Assembly (NCBI GenBank): GCA_009923345.1 | Contig: RFTR01000030.1 | Coordinates: 1 to 14,270, forward strand | DNA: 14,270 bases | Direction: 5' to 3' | Source: Betaproteobacteria bacterium | GTDB lineage: Bacteria; Pseudomonadota; Gammaproteobacteria; Burkholderiales; Burkholderiaceae_C | Shown here: positions 1 to 5,831 of the stretch, in pieces | Layout: each line of letters opens with the position of its first letter | Numbering within the stretch: position 1 is the first letter of the stretch | Made by a program: the position numbers and the translations under genes | Notes under the pieces: generated by a model | The model's database searches: none | Seen by the model: the letters and a program-made list of their open reading frames with translations, nothing else | What the model was told of the DNA's origin: nothing

Positions 1-905
1 TAGCGGTCATACAGGGTTTGCAGACCGAGGTAGTCAAACTTCAAATCGCGACCGGCTTTGAGAGCAGAGCCCAAGCGCTGCAAGTCAAACTGCAACATTT
101 GTGGGTCGAGCAATTCGTTGTCAACGCCCTTTTTGATGAACTGTGGGAAATACTGCGCGTAGTGCTGTCCCATGTCGGCGTGCAGGACTTCTTTGCCCAA
201 CACTTCTTTAGCGATGGTGTGCATCAGCAAGCGTGCAGTGGCGTAGGTGTAGTCGGGGTCTTTTTCGATTAAGGTGCGGGTGGCCAAGATCGCGGCTTTG
301 TAGACCTCGTCCATCGGCACGCCGTCGTAGAGGTTACGCATGGTCTCGGCCATGATGGGCTCTGCACGCACATCCGCGCCCAAACCGGCGCAAGCGTCAT
401 TGATCAAACGTTGCAGGTGCTGCAGGTCCAATGGCACGCGTTGACCACCTTCAAGCACATGCATGGTGGGGGCTGCGGGCGCGGCTTGTTCTTTGGTGTG
501 GGCGCGCTCTTGGGTGCGGCGCTCGCGGTAGAGCACGTAAGCGCGAGCGATTTCGTGATGGCCACCGCGCATCAAACCGAGTTCGACCTGGTCTTGCACG
601 TCTTCGATGTGGAAGGTGCCACCGCCTGGACGTGAGCGCATCAAGGCACGGACCACGGCTTGGGTCAAAACGTCCACGGTTTCACGCACGCTGGCAGACG
701 CCGCGCCTTGGGTGCCATGCACGGCCAAAAACGCCTTCATCATGGCCACGGCAATCTTGGCGGGCTCAAACGGAACTACCGCGCCATTGCGGCGAATAAT
801 TTGGTAGTGGGCCAACAGGGTGGGGCTGTCGGCGCTGATGCGGTCTTGGGTGGTAGCGGGGAAAGGTGTTGGATTAATTTTTGTAGTGGATTCAACAAGT
901 TGCAT
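1..905 (-). CDS. nrdA: Ribonucleoside-diphosphate reductase alpha subunit, class Ia (N-terminal 301 residues, 3' end off the window)
   Basis: This gene makes the large subunit of aerobic ribonucleotide reductase. With the NrdB radical subunit it reduces ribonucleoside diphosphates to deoxyribonucleotides in the cytoplasm. Reading minus from the ATG at 905, residues about 33-125 form an ATP-cone, the allosteric activity domain; the stretch YQIIRRNGAVVPFEPAKI is its typical opening. The class I alpha N-terminal region follows, and the visible part ends at DYLGLQTLYDR. The catalytic barrel with its cysteines lies beyond the left edge. I chose the ATG at 905 because AGGAAG sits about 9 bases upstream; the frame is open further upstream but has no better start. 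A promoter and two NrdR boxes lie at 995-1042, so NrdR repression tied to the dATP/ATP balance is expected. nrdB probably follows outside the window. The family assignment is secure; only the C-terminal part is unseen. Confidence 0.93.
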   Translation of the reverse strand, partial: MQLVESTTKINPTPFPATTQDRISADSPTLLAHYQIIRRNGAVVPFEPAKIAVAMMKAFLAVHGTQGAASASVRETVDVLTQAVVRALMRSRPGGGTFHIEDVQDQVELGLMRGGHHEIARAYVLYRERRTQERAHTKEQAAPAAPTMHVLEGGQRVPLDLQHLQRLINDACAGLGADVRAEPIMAETMRNLYDGVPMDEVYKAAILATRTLIEKDPDYTYATARLLMHTIAKEVLGKEVLHADMGQHYAQYFPQFIKKGVDNELLDPQMLQFDLQRLGSALKAGRDLKFDYLGLQTLYDR

Positions 906-994
906 GTCGTTTTTCTTCCTGTTATTCAATTCATGTGTGCGGGTGGCTTGCAACTTGAAAGACGAACTTTTTAAAAGTGAAGCAACGCGACCCC

Positions 995-1010
995 ACACTA
1001 TATCTGGTGT
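995..1010 (-). promoter_or_regulatory. NrdR box 1 (proximal to nrdA)
   Basis: The 16-base near-palindrome ACACTATATCTGGTGT matches the known NrdR box pattern (ACACWATATMTWGTGT type) at all but one or two positions. It covers the predicted -10 of nrdA. NrdR is the zinc-finger/ATP-cone repressor of ribonucleotide reductase genes. Its gene is not in the window. Confidence 0.85.
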
Positions 1011-1025
1011 GCGTGACTCCTTCAA
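997..1025 (-). promoter_or_regulatory. Predicted sigma-70 promoter of nrdA
   Basis: On the minus strand, TTGAAG (1020-1025) and TATAGT (997-1002) are separated by exactly 17 bases. They match the -35 and -10 consensus at four to five of six positions each. Transcription would start near 990, leaving a leader of about 85 bases before nrdA. The -10 lies inside NrdR box 1 and the -35 touches box 2, as expected for a promoter repressed by NrdR. The promoter is inferred from sequence only. Confidence 0.65.
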
Positions 1026-1026
1026 G

Positions 1027-1042
1027 GCACTAGGGGTAGTGT
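1027..1042 (-). promoter_or_regulatory. NrdR box 2 (distal)
   Basis: The sequence GCACTAGGGGTAGTGT keeps both conserved half-sites (CACTA and TAGTGT) but has GGGG where the usual centre is AT-rich. It begins 32 bp from the start of box 1, three helical turns. This is the spacing known for paired NrdR boxes, and it makes the weaker site credible. Confidence 0.75.
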
Positions 1043-1259
1043 TTTCAAGGATAAAGGGCTTTTTTCTTCCGTATGGCAAAAACGTCATTAATTTTTAGCA
1101 AGGCGATAACTGAATCAGGCCATGTAGAGATTAGGGTTTTTAAATAAAAGCTTTATTCCATGCGCTTTTTAAATGTGTTTGCTTCGCCAATGCCCAAGAA
1201 ATTGGGAGTGCGTCTACTGAAGACAAAATAGTCCACCCATCCCAACATAGGGAAAGCAA

Positions 1260-1868
1260 TTAAATATTTTTTTTTGCTATTTTTTCGCCTAAGCGCGTAG
1301 GCGGAAAAAATGAATTTGAAAGTACTAATTTATCTTGGAGTAAATGCCAATCAAAGCCTGCGCCAGGGTCGAATTTGCGACCAGGCGCGATGTCTTCGTG
1401 GCCTGCGATGTGCGCAATGGGGTAGTTGTTTATCAATTGTGTGCACAAGAGTGAAAGAGTTTCGTATTGCGCTACATCGAATGTTTCGCCCTCTAAACCT
1501 TCGAGTTCAATACCAATCGAATCGTCGTTGCAGTTATCACGCCCGCGGTAATGCGACACGCCGGCATGCCACGCACGTTTGTTACAACTCACGAACTGCA
1601 TCAGGCTGCCGTCTCTGCGAATCACAAAGTGTGAGGAGACTTGCATACCGCGAATGCTTGCAAAGTAGGGATGGGCGTCCCAGTCAAGTTGGTTGGTAAA
1701 CAGCGCTTCTATTTCAGGGCCGCCATACACGCCAGGCGGCAAACTGATGGAGTGAATGACCAGCAAGTCAATCTGTACATGGTTTGGACGTTCTCCAAAG
1801 TTGGGGGAATCTATGCGCACGGCGTGCGACCACCAACCCTCGTGCCACTGCGAAACCCCAAGGTTCAC
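1260..1868 (-). CDS. ampD: 1,6-anhydro-N-acetylmuramyl-L-alanine amidase AmpD
   Basis: This is a cytoplasmic zinc amidase of the Amidase_2 family. It cleaves the peptide from 1,6-anhydroMurNAc during peptidoglycan recycling, which in many bacteria also keeps ampC beta-lactamase uninduced. The 202-residue product has the expected landmarks: LLVIHSISLPPG with zinc ligand H39, SIGIELEG with the catalytic-type E121, and IAGHEDIAPGRKFDPG with ligands H157 and D167 and K165. There is no signal peptide, which fits AmpD rather than a periplasmic amidase. The start is GTG at 1868, sharing GTGA with the stop of the upstream gene and preceded by GAGGG six bases away. The last residues (EKIAKKNI) lie beyond the conserved fold and are encoded over a run of nine A's, where a slip would extend the protein to about 238 residues. 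It is the third gene of a coupled operon. Confidence 0.93.
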   Translation of the reverse strand: MNLGVSQWHEGWWSHAVRIDSPNFGERPNHVQIDLLVIHSISLPPGVYGGPEIEALFTNQLDWDAHPYFASIRGMQVSSHFVIRRDGSLMQFVSCNKRAWHAGVSHYRGRDNCNDDSIGIELEGLEGETFDVAQYETLSLLCTQLINNYPIAHIAGHEDIAPGRKFDPGAGFDWHLLQDKLVLSNSFFPPTRLGEKIAKKNI

Positions 1869-2107
1869 GTACGGCCCTCGTGTTCTTGCAAATGTTGTTG
1901 GGTGCAGTAGGGCGCAGGTTCCCCATTGGCTAAGAGTTTTCCAAACACGGCTTCTTTTTCAGGAATATGCAAACCGCAGTGCGCACAGGGCAACATGACA
2001 TTGGGAACTTTGCTTTTTTTAAAAGAAGGTGAACGCTTTCCACTGCGCTGCTGACGAATCCACCATAAAACGGCAAAGATGACCGCTACCCAGATCAGGT
2101 ATTTCAT
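1865..2107 (-). CDS. PP0621-like small membrane-anchored zinc-ribbon protein
   Basis: The 80-residue product has one N-terminal membrane helix (about residues 3-18) and a basic stretch (QQRSGKRSPSFKKSK). A compact cysteine motif follows: C41-x2-C44, then C68-x3-H72, which looks like a zinc ribbon facing the cytoplasm. Small proteins of this layout near ampD in betaproteobacteria are annotated as PP0621 family; that name is from memory and carries no known function. Its ATG overlaps the stop of the upstream ccsA-like gene as ATGA, and its TGA overlaps the ampD GTG. It has no clear Shine-Dalgarno of its own, so translation is probably coupled. A role linked to envelope biogenesis is only a guess from its neighbours. 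Confidence 0.8.
   Translation of the reverse strand: MKYLIWVAVIFAVLWWIRQQRSGKRSPSFKKSKVPNVMLPCAHCGLHIPEKEAVFGKLLANGEPAPYCTQQHLQEHEGRT
1875..1879 (-). promoter_or_regulatory. Shine-Dalgarno of ampD (supports the GTG start)
   Basis: Minus-strand GAGGG lies six bases before the GTG at 1868, inside the end of the upstream gene. It supports GTG as the start even though the codon overlaps the preceding stop. Confidence 0.6.
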
Positions 2108-2916
2108 GCTGTGCGGCCCAGAACCACTTCCATCACAAAGCGTGAGCCTACATACCCAAGCAAGAGCAAGCCGGTGCCCGTATAAAGAAACCGAATAGCA
2201 GTGCGTCCTCGCCAGCCGAAACGTTGCCTACCCACAAGCAAGACCGCGAAGGTGAGCCAAGACAACACGGAGAAAACCGTTTTGTGGTCCCAACGCCAAG
2301 CGGCATTGGCGCCATACAAACTGTCTCCAAACAACCACCCTGCGAGAAGCGTAGCTGTCAGCAAGACAAAGCCCGCTGAGACGAAGCGAAATGTCAACCG
2401 CTCCAAAGTGAGGATGGGCACATCGATCGATGCATCGACCGCCATGCGCATATTTTTTTCCGCCTGCGACAGGATGGTGGCATGCACGAGCGCCGCAGCA
2501 AAGAGTCCGTATGACGCAATTCCCAAAGCCCAATGCAAAGGTAACAAAGCAGACGCATTGGAGTGCATCGGTGCGCCAGGAAACACCGCAGCAATCAAAA
2601 CGACTGAAGCGCCAAGAACCATCAGTGTCCAGCGGGTTTTGAGTCGTGGAAACCAGTGCTGCTCCAACACATAAAAGGTCAGCATCAGCCATACCGTGGT
2701 CGACAAAGCGGGCGCAAAACCAAAACGCATGACCCCATCTTGTGATCCAAATAGAGCAAAAGCCAATCCAAGACCATGTAGGAGCCAAGGTGCGACCAAC
2801 AAGCGGTGTCCAGCACCAGATGCGAGGCGAGGGCCCAGCCACGCGGTGAGTGCGTAAGCAAAAGCGGTGGGTATTCCTAACCAAAGGTTAGGAGAGATGT
2901 CACTGGCTAAAATCAT
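2104..2916 (-). CDS. YpjD/CcsA-type inner-membrane protein (cytochrome c assembly family)
   Basis: This is a 270-residue polytopic membrane protein with about eight hydrophobic segments. Near residues 205-215 it carries a WRWDHK motif ahead of a membrane helix, resembling the tryptophan-rich region of the CcmC/CcsA/HemX haem-handling superfamily. Genes of this type commonly sit next to ffh, like ypjD in Escherichia coli, and here it is divergent from ffh with only 56 bp between. In relatives it is annotated as a cytochrome c assembly or HemX-like protein; whether it handles haem is unproven. The ATG at 2916 has no good Shine-Dalgarno, so the start is the least certain part. The stop overlaps the next gene as ATGA, so it heads an operon with the PP0621-like gene and ampD. 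Confidence 0.8.
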   Translation of the reverse strand: MILASDISPNLWLGIPTAFAYALTAWLGPRLASGAGHRLLVAPWLLHGLGLAFALFGSQDGVMRFGFAPALSTTVWLMLTFYVLEQHWFPRLKTRWTLMVLGASVVLIAAVFPGAPMHSNASALLPLHWALGIASYGLFAAALVHATILSQAEKNMRMAVDASIDVPILTLERLTFRFVSAGFVLLTATLLAGWLFGDSLYGANAAWRWDHKTVFSVLSWLTFAVLLVGRQRFGWRGRTAIRFLYTGTGLLLLGYVGSRFVMEVVLGRTA

Positions 2917-2962
2917 CGGGCAAGTTTAGCGTTTTGCTCGACGCATCTCATGAAACCCCTAT

Positions 2963-2967
2963 GGGGA
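2963..2967 (+). promoter_or_regulatory. Shine-Dalgarno that fixes the ffh start
   Basis: GGGGA ends five bases before the ATG at 2973, which begins the conserved N-domain (MASALTDKLSRL). In-frame TTG at 2934 and ATG at 2961 lie further upstream, but the first has no Shine-Dalgarno and both add residues unlike any Ffh. The GGGG also forms the right arm of CCCC-TAT-GGGG (2956-2966), so it could be partly masked in the mRNA. Confidence 0.7.
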
Positions 2968-2972
2968 TAAAT

Positions 2973-4355
2973 ATGGCTTCAGCCCTTACCGACAAACTCT
3001 CCCGACTCGTCAAACAAATCAGCGGTCAGGCGCGCATCACCGAAAGCAATGTCGCCGACATGTTGCGCGAAGTACGCATGGCCTTGCTGGAGGCTGATGT
3101 GGCATTGCCTGTGGTGCGGGACTTCATCGCAAGGGTGAAAGAAAAGGCCCTGGGGCAAGAAGTCATCGGTTCTTTGCAGCCGGGCCAAGCCTTGGTCGGC
3201 ATCGTTAACCAAGAACTCGCCGCCACCATGGGCGATGGCGTGAGCGATCTGAATTTGGCTGCGCAACCACCCGCAGTCATTTTGATGGCCGGTTTACAAG
3301 GCGCGGGTAAAACCACTACTACCGCCAAACTCGCGCGTTGGTTAATCCAACAACGTAAAAAGAAAGTGTTGACGGTATCGGGCGACGTTTACCGACCTGC
3401 AGCGATTGAACAACTCAAAACCGTTACCGCACAAGTGGGCGCCGAGTGGTTTCCCAGCAGCGCTGATCAAAAACCGCAAGATATTGCACGTGAAGCGCTG
3501 GACTATGCACGCAAGCATTACTTTGACGTGTTGTTGGTCGACACCGCAGGCCGCTTAGGTATTGACGAAGCCTTGATGCAAGAAATTCAAGCCTTGCACA
3601 ATGTATTGAATCCGGTTGAAACCTTGTTTGTGGTCGATGCGATGCAAGGCCAAGACGCGATCAACACAGCCAAAGCATTTAAAGACGCATTGCCTTTGAC
3701 GGGCATAGTGTTGACCAAGCTCGATGGTGACTCACGCGGCGGCGCGGCCTTGTCGGTTAGGCAAATCACTGGCGTGCCGATCAAGTTCGCGGGCACCAGC
3801 GAAAAAATGGACGGCTTGGAATTGTTCGACGCCAACCGCCACGCGCAGCGTGTCTTGGGCATGGGCGACATACTGGCGTTGGTCGAGCAAGTCACTGCGG
3901 GCGTCGACATGGCGGCCGCGCAAAAGTTGGCTGACAAAGTCAAACGCGGTGACAACTTTGACTTGAACGACTTTCTCTCGCAAATTCAGCAAATGCGATC
4001 CATGGGCGGTTTGTCCAATTTGATGGACAAACTACCAAGCCAAATGGCCGCGAAAGCCAAAGACGTCGATATGGGCAAGGCTGAGAAAGACATTGGTCGC
4101 AAGCAAGGCATCATCCACAGCATGACCGACTTAGAGCGGCGCAAACCTGAGCTCATCAAAGCGACACGCAAACGCCGCATCGCTGCAGGCGCCGGTGTTC
4201 AGGTGCAAGACGTGAACCGCTTGATCAAAGAGTTCGAGCAAATGCAAGACATGATGAAAAAAATGCGCGGTGGCGGTTTGATGAAGATGATGAAGCGCTT
4301 GGGTGGCATGAAAGGCATGCCAGGAATGGGCGGTGGTTTTCCTGGAATGCGCTAA
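2973..4355 (+). CDS. ffh: Signal recognition particle protein Ffh (SRP54)
   Basis: Ffh is the GTPase that, with 4.5S RNA, binds hydrophobic signals on nascent proteins and delivers ribosomes to FtsY at the inner membrane. From the ATG at 2973 it has 460 residues, a normal length. The N domain covers about residues 1-90. The G domain carries the P-loop GLQGAGKTTT (107-116), DTAGR (190-194) and TKLDGDSRGG (248-257). The M domain (about 315-460) has the RNA-binding RKRRIAAGAG and a very Met- and Gly-rich tail (MKKM, MKMMKR, GMPGMGGG). All GTPase motifs are intact. Its TAA overlaps the miaB TAG in the shared CTAA at 4352-4355, so the two genes converge with no space for a terminator between them. 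Confidence 0.98.
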   Translation: MASALTDKLSRLVKQISGQARITESNVADMLREVRMALLEADVALPVVRDFIARVKEKALGQEVIGSLQPGQALVGIVNQELAATMGDGVSDLNLAAQPPAVILMAGLQGAGKTTTTAKLARWLIQQRKKKVLTVSGDVYRPAAIEQLKTVTAQVGAEWFPSSADQKPQDIAREALDYARKHYFDVLLVDTAGRLGIDEALMQEIQALHNVLNPVETLFVVDAMQGQDAINTAKAFKDALPLTGIVLTKLDGDSRGGAALSVRQITGVPIKFAGTSEKMDGLELFDANRHAQRVLGMGDILALVEQVTAGVDMAAAQKLADKVKRGDNFDLNDFLSQIQQMRSMGGLSNLMDKLPSQMAAKAKDVDMGKAEKDIGRKQGIIHSMTDLERRKPELIKATRKRRIAAGAGVQVQDVNRLIKEFEQMQDMMKKMRGGGLMKMMKRLGGMKGMPGMGGGFPGMR

Positions 4356-5698
4356 ACCGCGCTCTCCGATAACACCACTTCACCGCGCAGCGAGTGCGGA
4401 TTGGCCTCTGTAATCCGCACATCAATAAGTTGGTGCATCAAACGCTCTGAGAGCGGACCCGCTTGAAAATTCACCACGCGATTGCATTCGGTGCGGCCAC
4501 GAAGTTCGTTGGCATCTTTACGTGAAATGCCGTCGACCAAAATCTTTTGCACGGTACCCACGCGTTCTACATTGATCGCACGCATGTTGTCATCAATGAT
4601 TTTCTGCACCTCTTGCAAACGGCGCAATTTCACCGCATGCGGCGTTTCGTCGTGCAAATTGGCAGCCGGAGTACCGGGGCGAGGGCTAAAAATAAAACTA
4701 AACGAGTTGTCAAAGTAGATGTCGTGCATCAGCTTGATCAACTTTTGGTGGTCTTCTTCGGTCTCGCCCGGAAAGCCCACGATGAAGTCTGAACTCATCG
4801 CCATATCAGGGCGAATGGCGCGCAGTTTTTTCACCGTGCTTTTGTATTCCATAGCGGTGTAGCCGCGCTTCATCGCCATCAAAATGCGATCACTTCCGTG
4901 TTGCACGGGCAAATGCAAGTGGCTGACTAACTTGGGTACTTTGGCGTACACGTCAATCAAGCGCTGGGTGAATTCGTTGGGGTGGCTAGTGGTGTAGCGG
5001 ATGCGCTCAATGCCAGGGATATCGGCCACCAATTCAATCAACAAGGCGAAGTCGGCAATGTCTGCAGTGTTTCCCATCACGCCTCGGTAAGCGTTCACGT
5101 TTTGTCCCAACAGTGTGACTTCTTTCACGCCTTGTGTTGCCAAGGCCGCTATTTCTTTCATCACGTCGTCCAAGGGACGGCTGAACTCTTCGCCGCGGGT
5201 GTAAGGCACCACGCAATAGCTACAGTATTTGCTACAACCTTCCATGATGCTCACGAAAGCGCTGGCGCCTTCTACACGCGCAGGGGGCAGATGGTCGAAT
5301 TTTTCGATTTCAGGAAAACTGATGTCGACTTGTGGACGCTTGAGCGTTTTGCGTTGGTCGAGTAATTCAGGTAAGCGGTGCAAAGTTTGCGGGCCAAACA
5401 CCACGTCTACATAAGGTGCACGGGCAATGATGGCTTCGCCTTCTTGGCTGGCCACACAGCCGCCAACCGCGATCTTGACGCCTTTGGATTTAAGGTGCTG
5501 GACGCGACCTAAATCGGAGAAAACTTTTTCTTGCGCTCTCTCGCGCACAGAGCAGGTGTTGAAGACGATCAGGTCGGCTTCGTCGACATTGCTGGTTTTT
5601 TCGTAGCCTTGGGTTTGGCCCAAAACATCTGCCATCTTGTCCGAGTCGTACTCGTTCATTTGGCAACCGAAGGTTTTAATAAATACTTTGGGGCTCAT
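4352..5698 (-). CDS. miaB: tRNA-2-methylthio-N6-dimethylallyladenosine synthase MiaB
   Basis: MiaB is a radical-SAM methylthiotransferase that turns i6A37 into ms2i6A37 in tRNAs reading codons that start with U, which helps frame maintenance. The 448-residue product has the full architecture. The N-terminal UPF0004 domain has cluster cysteines C12 (FGCQMN), C49 (NTCSVRE) and C81 (GGCVAS). The radical-SAM domain has C155-x3-C159-x2-C162 (CSKYCSYC). A C-terminal TRAM domain covers about 375-440. QMNEYDSDKM and VPYTRGEE are typical of MiaB rather than MtaB or RimO. The ATG at 5698 is preceded by GGGAG, but that site lies within a 6-bp inverted repeat abutting the start codon. The gene converges on ffh and diverges from the carbonic anhydrase gene. 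Confidence 0.97.
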   Translation of the reverse strand: MSPKVFIKTFGCQMNEYDSDKMADVLGQTQGYEKTSNVDEADLIVFNTCSVRERAQEKVFSDLGRVQHLKSKGVKIAVGGCVASQEGEAIIARAPYVDVVFGPQTLHRLPELLDQRKTLKRPQVDISFPEIEKFDHLPPARVEGASAFVSIMEGCSKYCSYCVVPYTRGEEFSRPLDDVMKEIAALATQGVKEVTLLGQNVNAYRGVMGNTADIADFALLIELVADIPGIERIRYTTSHPNEFTQRLIDVYAKVPKLVSHLHLPVQHGSDRILMAMKRGYTAMEYKSTVKKLRAIRPDMAMSSDFIVGFPGETEEDHQKLIKLMHDIYFDNSFSFIFSPRPGTPAANLHDETPHAVKLRRLQEVQKIIDDNMRAINVERVGTVQKILVDGISRKDANELRGRTECNRVVNFQAGPLSERLMHQLIDVRITEANPHSLRGEVVLSESAV

Positions 5699-5714
5699 AC
5701 GGGAAATCTCCCGT
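5699..5714 (-). promoter_or_regulatory. Inverted repeat over the miaB ribosome-binding site
   Basis: Minus-strand ACGGGA-GATT-TCCCGT is a perfect 6-bp inverted repeat with a 4-base loop whose last base touches the miaB ATG. The Shine-Dalgarno-like GGGAG is split between the left arm and the loop. In RNA this could hide the ribosome site or, on DNA, serve as a small operator. No function is shown. Confidence 0.45.
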
Positions 5715-5780
5715 CATGTGTGCAGCGGTTCATGGTTTAGATCCAGAGGCTGTTGAAGAGTTACCATTGTAGGTGCTAAA

Positions 5781-5792
5781 GGTTGACCAACC
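5781..5792. repeat. Small palindrome in the miaB / carbonic anhydrase divergent spacer
   Basis: GGTTG-AC-CAACC is a perfect 5-bp inverted repeat with a 2-bp centre, in the 133-bp spacer between two divergent genes, 40 bp before the carbonic anhydrase start. It has the shape of a dimeric regulator site, but the arms are short enough to occur by chance. I could not place a strong -35/-10 pair for either gene in this spacer. Confidence 0.3.
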
Positions 5793-5831
5793 ATGTGCCG
5801 ATAGGTACGCAAACCATCACAGTGAACGGCT

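Larger units (their letters stand above)
906..1259. other. ampD-nrdA intergenic region (354 bp)
   Basis: The nrdA-proximal half (906-1042) holds the leader, promoter and NrdR boxes. The ampD-proximal half (about 1100-1259) is AT-rich and holds no recognised gene. Visible there are a small hairpin CCCAA-GAAA-TTGGG at 1193-1206, an A/T-only inverted repeat at 1143-1157, and a 31-codon minus-strand reading frame at 1153-1248. That frame starts MLGWVDYFVF, has no Shine-Dalgarno sequence, and is in the frame reached by a one-base slip at the end of ampD. I see no convincing intrinsic terminator for ampD. Confidence 0.6.

Noticed and set aside
660..974. Plus-strand open frames over the nrdA start and leader (also 820-1098)
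   Set aside because: They run antisense to nrdA and through its promoter and NrdR boxes, with no family match.
1143..1157. AATAAA-AGC-TTTATT as a terminator for ampD
   Set aside because: The stem is only A/T, six bases, and is followed on the minus strand by TAAAAACCC instead of a T-run.
1153..1248. Independent 31-codon small gene on minus after ampD
   Set aside because: It has no Shine-Dalgarno and no recognised family, and frames of this length are expected by chance in AT-rich DNA. I kept it only as a possible slippage extension of ampD.
2228..2884. Minus-strand open frame (218 codons) within the ccsA-like gene in another frame
   Set aside because: The product is rich in Cys, Trp and Arg without order, unlike the regular membrane helices of the overlapping frame at 2104-2916.
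2934..2972. TTG start that would lengthen Ffh by 13 residues
   Set aside because: The added residues (MLDASHETPMGIN) are not part of any Ffh, and the Shine-Dalgarno GGGGA is placed for the ATG at 2973.
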